A DNA stretch of 48,451 nucleotides from Clostridia bacterium (lineage in GTDB: Bacteria; Bacillota; Clostridia; Oscillospirales; QAKW01). The notes beneath the pieces were generated by a model, which saw only the letters and a list, made by a program, of their open reading frames with translations, did not search any database and had not been told where the DNA came from. Numbering within the stretch: the first letter of the stretch is position 1; each line of letters starts with the position of its first letter. The position numbers were made by a program, and so were the translations under genes. The DNA lies in assembly GCA_017436525.1 (NCBI GenBank), contig JAFSCX010000058.1:1-48451 (forward strand), written 5' to 3'. Below, piece by piece: positions 13,510 to 22,454 of this stretch.

Positions 13510-15188
13510 GAAGACCATGGCTTGCGCACTACGGCAAGGTAGAAAAAAATCTTGAATATTTTCAGGGCAGCATGGCAGAGGCAGTGGAAAAAAGCGCCAA
13601 AGCGTTTCCCAAAGAGGCGGCCCTTTTCTTTATGGGCGGGAAGATCTCTTATGAGCAGTTGAGCCGAAAGATCGAGGAGACTGCGGCTGCTTTTTCTGCA
13701 ATGGGCGTCAAAAAAGGCGATCGGGTCGCCCTTTGCCTGCCCAATCTGCCGCAGACGGTTTATTGCCTTTACGCTTTGAATCGTCTGGGGGCGGTGGCGG
13801 TGATGATCCACCCTCTTTCTGCGGAAAAAGAAATTTTCTATTATCTCAAAGAAAGCGATTGCCGCATGGCGGTAACCCTGCGGCAGTTTTACGAAAAATG
13901 GCAGGCGGTGGAGCGGGAGCATCCTCTTTCCGCTTTGATTCTTTCCGATTTGGACGATAGCCTGAAGGGAATCAAAAAATGGGCCTATCGAATCGGGGTA
14001 AAAAGCCGCTTCAAAGCCCTGCCCTTAAAGGAAAATCTTCATCTTTGGCCTGCTTTTATGAAAGACGGCAAGGGCGCAATATTGCCCAAGGAGCGCCTTG
14101 AGGCTGAGGAGGGGGCAGTGGTGCTCTTTTCCGGCGGCACTACCGGCGCAGGAAAGGGAATTCTGCTCTCAAATCTGAATTTTAATGCCTTGGCGCAGCA
14201 GACGGTTGCCATGTGTGCAAGGGAGGTAAGAGGCAAGCGGATGCTTGCGGCCATGCCCATGTTTCATGGCTTTGGCTTGGGTGTATGCGTCCATACCATG
14301 CTGGTTGAGGGCGGGTGCGCGATTTTGGTGCCCCGTTTCAATGGGGCGGAATATGCAAAGCTGATCCGCAAGGAGAAGCCCAATTATATCGCAGGAGTGC
14401 CCACCCTTTATGAGGCATTGCTTCGCACCGATCATCTGAAGGGAGCAGATCTATCTTGCCTGATGGGCGTCTTTTCGGGGGGCGACAGCCTTTCGGTGGA
14501 ACTGAAAAAGAAGATGGACCGCTTTTTGGCGGAGCAGGGGGCGTCTGTGCGGATTCGGGAGGGCTATGGCACTACTGAATGTGTAACCGCAAGCTGCCTG
14601 ACCCCCGATCATGAAGAGCGGGAGGGAAGCATCGGCCTTCCTTATCCTGATATGGATTATAAGATCTGCAGGGTGGGCTCCACCGAGGAAGTCCCCTATG
14701 GAGAAGAGGGAGAGATCTGCCTTTGCGGGCCTACTTTAATGCTGGGATATTTAGGGCATCCCCAAGAAAATGCGGAAGCGTTGCAGCTCCATGAGGATGG
14801 CCGCCGCTGGCTGCATACGGGGGATCTTGGGATGATGGACGCCGATGGCTTTATCTATTTTAAGCAGCGGCTGAAGCGGATCATTGTTACCAACGGCTAT
14901 AATGTCTACCCTTCTCAGATTGAGAATGTATTGGACGGCCATGAAAAGGTGCAGATGAGCTGCGTGGTAGGGATTCCCGATCCTCTGCGGGGGCAGCGGG
15001 TAAAGGCTTTTATTGTACCCAAGGCGGGTTTTGGGCCCGATGAGGCCTTGCAGGAAGAATTGATGGACTACTGCCGCGCTTATATTGCCAAATATGCCCT
15101 GCCGCGGGAATGGGAATTCCGAGGGGATCTTCCCAAAACCTTGGTGGGGAAGGTGGATTATAAGAAGCTGGAAGAATCCAATCAATAG
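13506..15188 (+). CDS. AMP-dependent acyl-CoA synthetase/ligase
   Basis: The product has 560 residues. It is an ANL-superfamily enzyme: AMP-binding signature VLFSGGTTGAGKG near residue 203, MPMFHGFGLGV, EGYGTTE near 353, LHTGDLGMMDADGFIYFKQR near 437, and a C-terminal lysine in LVGKVDYKKL. It would activate a carboxylic acid, probably a fatty acid, to an acyl-adenylate and thioester. It is coupled to the cyclophilin gene by a 4-bp overlap, an unusual pairing. The acid substrate cannot be read from sequence. Confidence 0.92.
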   Translation: MRRPWLAHYGKVEKNLEYFQGSMAEAVEKSAKAFPKEAALFFMGGKISYEQLSRKIEETAAAFSAMGVKKGDRVALCLPNLPQTVYCLYALNRLGAVAVMIHPLSAEKEIFYYLKESDCRMAVTLRQFYEKWQAVEREHPLSALILSDLDDSLKGIKKWAYRIGVKSRFKALPLKENLHLWPAFMKDGKGAILPKERLEAEEGAVVLFSGGTTGAGKGILLSNLNFNALAQQTVAMCAREVRGKRMLAAMPMFHGFGLGVCVHTMLVEGGCAILVPRFNGAEYAKLIRKEKPNYIAGVPTLYEALLRTDHLKGADLSCLMGVFSGGDSLSVELKKKMDRFLAEQGASVRIREGYGTTECVTASCLTPDHEEREGSIGLPYPDMDYKICRVGSTEEVPYGEEGEICLCGPTLMLGYLGHPQENAEALQLHEDGRRWLHTGDLGMMDADGFIYFKQRLKRIIVTNGYNVYPSQIENVLDGHEKVQMSCVVGIPDPLRGQRVKAFIVPKAGFGPDEALQEELMDYCRAYIAKYALPREWEFRGDLPKTLVGKVDYKKLEESNQ

Positions 15189-15223
15189 GAATGTTTTTGA
15201 ATTGTTTTTGTATAAAATTGCTA

Positions 15224-15252
15224 TTGACGGAAAAGAGGGAGAATGTTAAAAT
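15224..15252 (+). promoter_or_regulatory. Promoter of the PHP phosphatase gene
   Basis: TTGACG (15224-15229), a 17-base spacer and TAAAAT (15247-15252). Confidence 0.65.
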
Positions 15253-15290
15253 TTTTTTGTTCTTGAGTAGTGATTTTAGGAGATTACAAG

Positions 15291-16106
15291 ATGATCAAAA
15301 GTGAAGTACATATCCATACCACCTATGGAGATGGGCTGAATACCCCCGAAGAGATGGTAAAAGCGGCCATTAAAAAAGGCTATACCCTTCTTGGCTTTTC
15401 GGAACATTCTCCGATCCCCGGCGAAAAATGGGCTATGAAGGAAAAGGATGAGCCCCTTTATCGGGCCGAGATTGCAGAATTAAAAGAAAAATATAAAGAT
15501 CGCATCACCGTTCTTTGCGGCATTGAGCAGGATTCCTTTTCCGATCTGCCGAAGGAGCCTTATGATTATATGATTGCATCGGTTCATGGCGTGGAAAAAG
15601 GGAGAAGAATCTGGGATGTGGACGCCTCCATTGAGCAGATGGAGGACCTGATCTCCCTCTTCAGCGGCAGCCCCATGAATTTGGCGGAGGCTTATTTCGA
15701 AGAGGTCTCCAAGGTGCTGGAAAAGACCCATGGAGATATCATCGGCCATTTTGATCTGATCAATAAATGGGAGAAGATTCATCCCTTCTTCTCTATCGAC
15801 CATCCTCGCTATCGGGCGGCGGCCGAGGGAGCGGTAAAGGCGCTGATTCCTTACGGCGTGCCCTTCGAGGTCAATACCGGCGCCATTGCAAGAGGCTATC
15901 GGGCTTCGGCTTATCCGGTCAATTATGTGATGCGGGCCATCCATGAGCGGGGCGGAGATATGATTCTCAGCAGCGATTGCCATGATGCGGAAAAGCTGGG
16001 CATCGGCTTTGAGGATGCCTTAAAGCGGATTCGTGCCGCCGGCTTTGAGCGGCTGACGGTCCGGACCGCTACCGGTTTCGATTATGTGGATATCAATAAA
16101 GTATAA
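15291..16106 (+). CDS. PHP-domain histidinol-phosphatase family protein
   Basis: The product has 271 residues. The ATG at 15291 follows TAGGAG. Metal-binding PHP motifs are present: EVHIHTTYGDG at the N-terminus, GFSEHSP, CGIEQDSF, GHFDLINKW, FEVNTGAI and SSDCHDAEKLG. It has the length and layout of HisK-type histidinol phosphatase, the last phosphatase step of histidine synthesis. No other his gene is nearby, so a different sugar- or amino-phosphate substrate is possible. It probably forms a transcript with the DeoR gene, 21 bp downstream. Confidence 0.88.
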   Translation: MIKSEVHIHTTYGDGLNTPEEMVKAAIKKGYTLLGFSEHSPIPGEKWAMKEKDEPLYRAEIAELKEKYKDRITVLCGIEQDSFSDLPKEPYDYMIASVHGVEKGRRIWDVDASIEQMEDLISLFSGSPMNLAEAYFEEVSKVLEKTHGDIIGHFDLINKWEKIHPFFSIDHPRYRAAAEGAVKALIPYGVPFEVNTGAIARGYRASAYPVNYVMRAIHERGGDMILSSDCHDAEKLGIGFEDALKRIRAAGFERLTVRTATGFDYVDINKV

Positions 16107-16127
16107 TGAGTTTGTGAGGGAAAGAAT

Positions 16128-16886
16128 TTGAATCTGGAACGAAGAGCGCAGATCGCTGATTTGATCAAGCAGCAACGAACCGTGAAAAATTCAGAGCTGA
16201 TGGAGCGCTTCGGCATCTCCATCGAGACCGTGCGCAGAGATCTGGATTATCTGGAGAAGCAGGGGGTGCTGCGGAAGGTTTACGGCGGGGCTGTAGTAAG
16301 CATGCTGCTGAATTCCGAGCCGGAATATGCCAGCCGCGCCGAGATGAAGCACCTGCAAAAGGATCGAATCGCCCAAGAGGCTGCCAAGCTGATTCAGCCG
16401 GGGGATGCGGTCTACCTTGGAGTCGGGACTACAGTGCAGGCGATGGTGCAATATCTGAAAAATATCGGGCCCATCACGGTCTTTACCAATGCATTGCGTA
16501 CAGCGGTGGAGCTTTCGGATCTTTCGGATTGCACCGTAATTCTTACGGGCGGCCGCCTGCGGGCAAAGGAGTTGACACTTTCGGAATTCCCTTCGGAAGA
16601 GAATATAGAGCATTTTAATTTAGATAAAGCCTTTATCGGCATCGGAGGAATCAACGAAGGGGGGATCACCGATTTCCATATCGGCGAGGCACGCCTTCAT
16701 CGGCGGATGATTGAAAATGCAAGGCAATCCATTGCCTTAGCGGATTCCGGCAAGCTGGGTCTTCGGGCGATGAATAAGGTATGCACGCTGGAGGAGATCG
16801 ATTTGGTGATCACCGATGGGGATGCTTCGATGCAGGCGGTGGCTGATCTGGAAAATGCGGGTGCAAAGGTTATAATGGCAAAATAA
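16128..16886 (+). CDS. DeoR/GlpR family transcriptional regulator
   Basis: The product has 252 residues starting at TTG 16128, after GAGGG. The N-terminal winged HTH (RRAQIADLIKQQRTVKNSELMERF, then SIETVRRDLDYLEKQGVLRKVYGGAV) and the DeoR sensor domain (VYLGVGTTVQAM, VFTNALRTAVEL, LTGGRLRAKELTLS, FIGIGGINEGGITDF) are complete. DeoR proteins sense phosphosugars. It sits directly before the glycerol-3-phosphate dehydrogenase operon, whose promoter has 11-bp tandem repeats, so it is probably the GlpR-type repressor of that operon. That link is inference. Confidence 0.92.
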   Translation: MNLERRAQIADLIKQQRTVKNSELMERFGISIETVRRDLDYLEKQGVLRKVYGGAVVSMLLNSEPEYASRAEMKHLQKDRIAQEAAKLIQPGDAVYLGVGTTVQAMVQYLKNIGPITVFTNALRTAVELSDLSDCTVILTGGRLRAKELTLSEFPSEENIEHFNLDKAFIGIGGINEGGITDFHIGEARLHRRMIENARQSIALADSGKLGLRAMNKVCTLEEIDLVITDGDASMQAVADLENAGAKVIMAK

Positions 16887-16922
16887 TGGTGCAGAAATTT
16901 GGTTTCTGCACCATCTTTTTTT
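16886..16922 (+). terminator. Intrinsic terminator of the DeoR gene
   Basis: A 12-bp stem (16886-16897 with 16903-16914), a 5-nt loop and a T7 tract (16916-16922). The stem takes in the last base of the stop codon. Confidence 0.93.
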
Positions 16923-16930
16923 GAAAACAA

Positions 16931-16971
16931 CTTGCAAACATCTTGCAAACATCTTGACCATATGTTATACT
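16931..16971 (+). promoter_or_regulatory. Promoter of the glp operon with 11-bp tandem repeats
   Basis: CTTGCAAACAT occurs twice in tandem (16931-16941 and 16942-16952) and a third, decayed copy starts at 16953 (CTTGACCATAT). TTGCAA at 16943-16948 with a 17-base spacer and TATACT (16966-16971) forms the promoter, so the repeats cover the -35. They are the likely binding sites for the DeoR protein encoded just upstream. Confidence 0.7.
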
Positions 16972-17033
16972 GATCCATAGAGTACTTTCTTTAGGGCTCA
17001 AAGAAATGATTTTGATGAGGAAGGTGTTTTGTT

Positions 17034-18473
17034 ATGCTCAAAACAGATGTTGTTGTCATCGGTGCAGGCGCAGTCGGCTGTGCGGTGGCCCGCGAACTTT
17101 CCAAGTACGCGGTGGATGTAATCGTAGTAGAAAAAAATGATGATGTAGGGGGCGATGCTTCCAAATCCAATAGTGCCATCATCCATACCGGCTATGATGC
17201 CGCTCCCGGTACGCTGGAATCTCAGCTGGTGGTGGCAGCCAATCCCATGTATGATGAGATTGTAAAGGATCTGGACGTCCCTTTCTCTCGAATCGGTGCG
17301 ATCCTGCCGGCTATTACCCAAGAGCAGTTTGAAAAATTGCCCGAGATTAAGGAAAAAGCATTCCGCAACCATGTCTATGATATTGAATATAAATCCGGCG
17401 AGCAGCTGCTGGAGATGGAGCCCAATCTCAATCCTGAGGTGAAGGGCGGCCTCTGGATCCCCAGAGAGAGCATTATTGATCCCTTTATCTTTGTGCAGGC
17501 AATGGCAGAGAATGCTTGCGCCAACGGCGTTCGGTTCTTACTGAACACCAAGGTAACGGATATTCATACCGAAAATGGGAAAATTAAGAGCGTGGTAACC
17601 ACCGATGAAACCATCGAGACCAAGTATGTCATCAACTGCGCAGGTCTTTATTGCGATGAAATTGCGCAGATGGTTGGCAAGGCTGAATATAAGGTAGTTG
17701 CTCGTAAGGGTCAGTTCTTTATTTTGGATAAGAATACCTCTTGCCGGGTGGAGCATATTGTGCTCCCCATTCCCACCAAGGTTACCAAAGGGAAGCTGAT
17801 GTGCCCCACCATTCATGGCAACATGCTGGTAGGCCCCACTGCCGAGGATCAGGATTCCAAGACCGATAAATCTACCAGCGCAGAAGGCTTGGCATCCATC
17901 ACCGCCGATGTTACCAATCTGGTCCCCAATGTCAATGTCCGCGATACCATCACCCAATATTCCGGCTTGCGCCCCAATCGGAATCCCGAGGGTCTGCATT
18001 TCGATATCTGGGATGATCTGGAAGGCTATGTCAATCTTTCCGGCGTTCGTTCCACCGGCCTGACTCTTTCTGTTTCTATGGGTAAATATGTTGTGGAGCA
18101 AATGCTCTATCATGGCGCCGGTTTCAAGCTGAAGGATCATTTTATTAAAGAGCGCAAGGGCATTGTAAAATTCAGCGAATGTTCTTTGGAGGAGCAGGAC
18201 GCTCTGATCAAAGAGAATCCCCTTTATGCCAATGTGGTATGCCGCTGCGAGACCATCACCGAAGCAGAGATCTTAGAGGCCATTCATCGCCCTTTGGGTG
18301 CAAGAACGGTTGATGCTGTAAAGCGCCGCGTGCGCGCAGGAATGGGCCGTTGCCAAGCAGGCTTCTGCGGCCCCAAGGTGATTGAGATTTTGGCCCGCGA
18401 GCTGCATTGCGAGCCCACGGATATCAATAAGAATATCGAAGGTTCCTATATGGTAACCGGTACTACTCGCTGA
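17034..18473 (+). CDS. glpA: Glycerol-3-phosphate dehydrogenase, FAD-dependent (GlpA-like) with BFD domain
   Basis: The product has 479 residues. A DAO-type FAD domain begins VVVIGAGAVGCAVARELSKY, with SNSAIIHTGYDA and the late ITQYSGLRPNR and VNLSGVRSTGLTLS. The C-terminal part (about 400-450) is a BFD-like [2Fe-2S] domain with C403, C405, C440 and C445. The arrangement is that of the clostridial oxidase/dehydrogenase that turns glycerol 3-phosphate into dihydroxyacetone phosphate, passing electrons to the partner flavoprotein. It is the first gene of a tight operon with the next two. The family also holds other hydroxy-acid dehydrogenases, so the substrate is likely rather than certain. Confidence 0.88.
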   Translation: MLKTDVVVIGAGAVGCAVARELSKYAVDVIVVEKNDDVGGDASKSNSAIIHTGYDAAPGTLESQLVVAANPMYDEIVKDLDVPFSRIGAILPAITQEQFEKLPEIKEKAFRNHVYDIEYKSGEQLLEMEPNLNPEVKGGLWIPRESIIDPFIFVQAMAENACANGVRFLLNTKVTDIHTENGKIKSVVTTDETIETKYVINCAGLYCDEIAQMVGKAEYKVVARKGQFFILDKNTSCRVEHIVLPIPTKVTKGKLMCPTIHGNMLVGPTAEDQDSKTDKSTSAEGLASITADVTNLVPNVNVRDTITQYSGLRPNRNPEGLHFDIWDDLEGYVNLSGVRSTGLTLSVSMGKYVVEQMLYHGAGFKLKDHFIKERKGIVKFSECSLEEQDALIKENPLYANVVCRCETITEAEILEAIHRPLGARTVDAVKRRVRAGMGRCQAGFCGPKVIEILARELHCEPTDINKNIEGSYMVTGTTR

Positions 18474-18492
18474 GGGGAAGGTGTGAGAAACG

Positions 18493-19755
18493 ATGAATAA
18501 TATGAAATGTGATGTAGTGATTATCGGCGGCGGCCCTGCAGGTTTGGCGGCGGCCATCGCAGCAAAGCAAGAGGGCGCTGAGAAGGTCCTTATCGTAGAG
18601 CGGGATCATGCTCTGGGCGGAATCCTGCAGCAGTGTATCCATCCGGGCTTTGGTCTGACCCGCTTCGGCGAAGAGCTTACCGGCCCTGAATACTATAGCA
18701 GATTTGTAGATCAAGCCAATGAACTGGGCGTTGAATATATGCTTGGTGCGATGGTTCTTCAGGTCAACAACGAGACCAACGAAGTCATCTGCACCGGCAG
18801 CGAATACGGCCTTGCTTGTATTCAAGCGGGAAGTATAGTCCTTGCCATGGGCTGCAGAGAGCGTACCCGCGCAGGGATTATGGTCCCCGGTACTCGCCCC
18901 TCCGGCCTCTTTACAGCAGGCTCTGCCCAGCGCCTTGTAAACCGCCAGAATATTATGGTGGGCAAGAAGGTTGTCATCTTAGGCTCCGGCGATATCGGCA
19001 TGATCATGGCAAGAAGAATGTCGCTGGAAGGCGCAAAGGTTGTGATGGTCGTAGAGCTGATGGACTATCTGGCAGGCCTTACCCGCAATCGTGTCCAGTG
19101 CTTGGATGATTTCGGGATCCCCCTGAAGCTTTCCCATACCATTACCCGCATCGAGGGGGATGAGCGTGTAACCGGCGTATGGGTAGCTCCCGTCGATGAG
19201 AATAAAAAGCCCATTGCTGAGCAGGCCGAGTTGGTAGAGTGCGATACCGTCCTCTTCTCTGTCGGCCTTCTGCCTGAGAATGAGCTGACCCGTAAGGCAG
19301 GGATCGAGATCAATCCTGTAACCAACGGCCCTGCTGTAAATCAATATATGCAGACCTCTTCTCCCTCTGTATTTGCCTGCGGCAATGTGGTCCATGTAAA
19401 CGACTTGGTAGATAACGTAAGCGCAGAGAGTGCAGTGGCAGGGAAATATGCCGCTATGTATGCGATGGGTAAGCTGAAGGATGCGCAGAAAAATGTACCC
19501 TGCGTAACCGGCAGAAACGTGCGGTATCTCTGCCCCCAGTCCATTGATGCCAATCAGAAGGACGGAAAGGTAACTCTTTATTTCAGAGTATTGCAGCCTG
19601 AGCAGAAGGTAACCTTGGTTGCCCGCTGCGGGGATGAGATTCTTGCCAAGCATAAAGAAATTCTTGTGAACCCCGGCGAGATGAACCATCTTACAATCGA
19701 TACCAATATGATTTCCGGCAGCGATGTTACCGTGGAAGTAGTAAAGGAGGCATAA
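18493..19755 (+). CDS. NAD(P)/FAD-dependent oxidoreductase, partner of GlpA
   Basis: The product has 420 residues. It has two Rossmann folds: an FAD-binding start VVIIGGGPAGLAAAIAAKQEG and an NAD-binding segment VVILGSGDIGMIMARRM near residue 160, then a conserved ACGNVVHVNDLVDNVS ending for FAD. RERTRAGIMVPGTRPSGLFTAGSAQ is typical of this group. It lies between the GlpA-like and DUF1667 genes, with 19 and 3 bp gaps. The trio is a common clostridial unit thought to pass electrons from glycerol 3-phosphate to NAD or another acceptor. The exact acceptor is not known. Confidence 0.88.
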   Translation: MNNMKCDVVIIGGGPAGLAAAIAAKQEGAEKVLIVERDHALGGILQQCIHPGFGLTRFGEELTGPEYYSRFVDQANELGVEYMLGAMVLQVNNETNEVICTGSEYGLACIQAGSIVLAMGCRERTRAGIMVPGTRPSGLFTAGSAQRLVNRQNIMVGKKVVILGSGDIGMIMARRMSLEGAKVVMVVELMDYLAGLTRNRVQCLDDFGIPLKLSHTITRIEGDERVTGVWVAPVDENKKPIAEQAELVECDTVLFSVGLLPENELTRKAGIEINPVTNGPAVNQYMQTSSPSVFACGNVVHVNDLVDNVSAESAVAGKYAAMYAMGKLKDAQKNVPCVTGRNVRYLCPQSIDANQKDGKVTLYFRVLQPEQKVTLVARCGDEILAKHKEILVNPGEMNHLTIDTNMISGSDVTVEVVKEA

Positions 19756-19758
19756 CCC

Positions 19759-20115
19759 ATGAAAAAAGAGATTATTTGTACCGTATGCCCTCGCGGCTGC
19801 CATATCAATGTGGAAGGGGAAGGGGAAAAGATCCTCTCTATGGAGGGCTATGGCTGTAAGCGCGGCGTTACTTATGCCACCGCTGAATTTACCAATCCTG
19901 TCCGGATTCTGACCACCCTTGTGAAGATCGATGGCGTGGATGGTGAGCTGCTTCCCGTGCGCTCTGCAAATCCCGTGCCCAAGGAGAAGCTTTTCGATTG
20001 CATGGAGATCATCCGCAAGACCAAAGTAGGCGTTCCTTTGAAGATGCATGATGTAATTATTAAAAATATTTGCGATACAGGGGTTGACATAGTAGCCACT
20101 AAAGCAGTAAAATAA
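19759..20115 (+). CDS. DUF1667 iron-sulfur-type protein of the glp operon
   Basis: The product has 118 residues. The N-terminus has a CxxCxxxC start (C7, C10, C14) and C33, the pattern of a small metal or Fe-S binding site, followed by the DUF1667 body (RGVTYATAEFTNPVRILTT, VPVKSANPVPK-like). It starts 3 bases after the preceding stop codon. In other Clostridia it always goes with the two flavoproteins, so it is probably a subunit carrying electrons within the complex. Confidence 0.9.
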   Translation: MKKEIICTVCPRGCHINVEGEGEKILSMEGYGCKRGVTYATAEFTNPVRILTTLVKIDGVDGELLPVRSANPVPKEKLFDCMEIIRKTKVGVPLKMHDVIIKNICDTGVDIVATKAVK

Positions 20116-20160
20116 TTCTGTTAAAAATCCATATTGATTAAAAAGGATGTGTTTTTGAAA

Positions 20161-21357
20161 ATGAGTAGAATGATCGGCACCGTATCCAGAGGTCTCCGCG
20201 CTCCCATTGTGCGGGATGGAGATAATCTGGCAGAGATTGTAGTGGATTGCATTATGCAAGCGGTAGAGAATGGTGATTTCACCGTTCGGGATCGTGATAT
20301 CATCGCCATGACCGAGTCCATCGTGGCTCGTACCCAGAATAATTATGTTACGGTTGATAATATTGCTGAAGATGTCCGCACCAAATTCGGCGGCGGCACC
20401 GTCGGCGTAATCCTCCCCATCCTCAGCCGTAATCGCTTCTCCATCTGCCTGCGCGGTATCGCAAAGGGCTGCAAAAAAATCTATATGATGCTCAGCTATC
20501 CCGGCGATGAGGTGGGCAATAAACTGGTCAGCCTCGATAAGGTGGATGCCTCCGGTGTAAATCCCTATACCGATGTATTGGATATCAAGCAGTATCGGGA
20601 GCTTTTCGGCTATGAGAAGCATCCCTTTACCGGTATGGACTATGTAGAGTATTATGAGGAGTTGATCACCGGCTGCGGTTGCGAGGTAGAGTTTGTCTTT
20701 GCAAACGATCCGAGAGCCATCCTTAAATTTACCAAGAATGTGCTCAACTGCGATATCCATAGCCGTTTCCGCACCAGAAAGCTTTTGAAAGAAGCAGGTG
20801 CAGAGATTGTCTACGGGATGGATCAGATCATGAGCGCTCCCATCGGCGATAGCGGCTATAACGATAAGTACGGCCTGCTGGGCTCCAATAAATCCACCGA
20901 GGATCGGGTAAAGCTCTTCCCTCGGGATTGCCAGCCGCTGGTAGAGGATATCCAAAAGCGCCTTTATGAGAAGACCGGCAAGACCGTTGAGGTCATGATA
21001 TATGGCGACGGTGCTTTCAAAGATCCTGTCGGCCATATTTGGGAGCTTGCAGATCCTTGTGTATCTCCCAACTATACCAAAGGCTTAGAGGGTACGCCCA
21101 ATGAGCTGAAGCTCAAGTATCTTGCGGATAACGATTATGCAGATCTGAAGGGCGAGGAGTTGCAGGTGGCCATTAAAGAGAAGATTGCCGCCAAGACCGA
21201 TGAGAGCTTGGTCGGAAATATGGCCTCTCAAGGCACCACCCCCCGCCGCCTGACCGATCTGATCGGTACTCTTTGCGATCTGACCTCCGGCTCCGGCGAT
21301 AAGGGTACTCCCTTTGTCTATATCCAAGGATACTTTGATAACTATACCGACGAATAA
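20161..21357 (+). CDS. CofE-like protein (coenzyme F420-0:L-glutamate ligase family)
   Basis: The product has 398 residues from the ATG at 20161, where homologues of the form RxIGTVxRGxRAPI begin. A TTG at 20155 is closer to the AAGGA site and could be the real start. The CofE fold is seen in GDNLAEIVVDCI, DRDIIAMTESIVARTQNNYV, and ILPILSRNRFSICLRGIAKG. CofE adds glutamate to the F420 side chain in archaea and actinobacteria, but Clostridia are not known to make F420, so the real substrate is open. It lies 45 bp after the glp operon and may be cotranscribed with it. Confidence 0.85.
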   Translation: MSRMIGTVSRGLRAPIVRDGDNLAEIVVDCIMQAVENGDFTVRDRDIIAMTESIVARTQNNYVTVDNIAEDVRTKFGGGTVGVILPILSRNRFSICLRGIAKGCKKIYMMLSYPGDEVGNKLVSLDKVDASGVNPYTDVLDIKQYRELFGYEKHPFTGMDYVEYYEELITGCGCEVEFVFANDPRAILKFTKNVLNCDIHSRFRTRKLLKEAGAEIVYGMDQIMSAPIGDSGYNDKYGLLGSNKSTEDRVKLFPRDCQPLVEDIQKRLYEKTGKTVEVMIYGDGAFKDPVGHIWELADPCVSPNYTKGLEGTPNELKLKYLADNDYADLKGEELQVAIKEKIAAKTDESLVGNMASQGTTPRRLTDLIGTLCDLTSGSGDKGTPFVYIQGYFDNYTDE

Positions 21358-21396
21358 TTCTCGGGGATGTTAAAATTGCCCAAACCAAAAATAATG

Positions 21397-21429
21397 AAAA
21401 GCACCTTGAGCGGTGCTTTTTATTATTTT
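21397..21429 (+). terminator. Terminator after the CofE-like gene
   Basis: AAAAGCACC (21397-21405) and GGTGCTTTT (21412-21420) form a 9-bp stem, followed by TATTATTTT. Confidence 0.8.
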
Positions 21430-21431
21430 CT

Positions 21432-21501
21432 ACCTTCGATTCCTGCCACTCGGCGTACCTTTGTACGCCTTCGGGTAGCCCTGACGGCAGGAATCGGAGG
21501 T
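21432..21501. repeat. Nested palindrome element E1
   Basis: Outer arms of 16 bases (21432-21447 and 21486-21501, one mismatch) enclose an inner 7-bp hairpin (GGCGTAC 21452-21458, loop CTTT, GTACGCC 21463-21469) flanked by CTC on the left and TTCGGG on the right. It is not needed as a terminator, since proper terminators lie on both sides. Related elements lie at 41836, 41924 and 44966. Confidence 0.65.
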
Positions 21502-21550
21502 TTTGAACCATTTTTCCTATCCCCGATTTTAATTTTGGAATACGAAAAAA

Positions 21551-21583
21551 ATACCCCTGCCGCATGCGGCAGGGGTATAATTT
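21551..21583. terminator. Bidirectional terminator between convergent genes
   Basis: A perfect 28-bp palindrome at 21551-21578 has an A-run on the left and TTTTT on the right. It serves the 20161 and 21588 genes. Confidence 0.85.
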
Positions 21584-21587
21584 TTAT

Positions 21588-22451
21588 TCAAAAAAGGTTT
21601 GCATAATAGCGAGCCGTTTCTGCCATGAAGGAGAGGGCATTTGGCAAAAGGGGAAGGGGAATGTTTTTAAGAAAGTTATCGGCTTCTAAAGTGAAGATTC
21701 CTTCATAGCCCGCCTTTTTCAAGGCGGAGAAGATCAGCTCCATGGGCATCTTGCCAAGGCCCGGCAGGGTATGGCTATCTTCCCGATAGTTATTATCGTG
21801 GATATGAAGGGCGCCGATGCGTTTCCCCAGAAGCGCGATCATCCGATCCGGCTTTTCGCCTACCAGCCCGATATGCCCTAAATCCAAGCAGGCGGTAAAA
21901 TGATTCTTACCATCGGCATTGAGGGTATCTAAATAGCGGATAAACTCTTCCGGGCGGGAGCAGACACTATGGTCGATGCATTTGCGGTATTTATGGGTCT
22001 TCCACATATTTTCCACGCAAATCTGCACCCCGTATTGCTCGCAAAGGGGCTTGAAGCGGCGATAATAAGCCATATTGGCTTCAAACCATTCCTCTTCATG
22101 GTATTCATATTCGGCATAATGAAGAGGGTGGACAACGATCTTTTTAGCGCCTGCCAAAGCGGCGATCTCTACGCCTCGATAAACGATTTGGAAAATCTCC
22201 TCAAAATCCCGCTCCTTATACTTAAAGGAGAAGGGCGCATGAGCCTGCAGGATGGGCAGGACGATCGAGCGGGCATAGTCTCCGATTTGCTTGGCCTTTT
22301 CTTTATAATCTTCTCCCATCCAACGAGGATTTTTTTCTAAATGGAAAAGGGAAAGATCTGCCGCATCAAAGCCTGCTTCTTTAATCAAGGAAAGAGCTTG
22401 CTCTAAGGGGTAGATCGATTCAAGATGCTCGGTTTGCTCGCAGATCAGCAT
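21588..22451 (-). CDS. Sugar phosphate isomerase/epimerase (xylose-isomerase-like TIM barrel)
   Basis: The product has 287 residues. It is an AP-endonuclease-2-type TIM barrel: LSLIKEAGFDAADLSLFH, ILQAHAPFSFKY, KKIVVHPLHY, GVQICVENMW, HFTACLDLGHIGLVGEKPD, IGALHIHDNNYREDSHTLPGLGKM and FTLEADNF. The His, Glu and Asp residues at strand ends fit a divalent-metal site. It lies 3 bases after the mannose-6-phosphate isomerase gene at the end of a four-gene operon, so it probably interconverts a sugar in the same pathway. Confidence 0.88.
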   Translation of the reverse strand: MLICEQTEHLESIYPLEQALSLIKEAGFDAADLSLFHLEKNPRWMGEDYKEKAKQIGDYARSIVLPILQAHAPFSFKYKERDFEEIFQIVYRGVEIAALAGAKKIVVHPLHYAEYEYHEEEWFEANMAYYRRFKPLCEQYGVQICVENMWKTHKYRKCIDHSVCSRPEEFIRYLDTLNADGKNHFTACLDLGHIGLVGEKPDRMIALLGKRIGALHIHDNNYREDSHTLPGLGKMPMELIFSALKKAGYEGIFTLEADNFLKNIPLPLLPNALSFMAETARYYANLF

Positions 22452-22454
22452 AAA

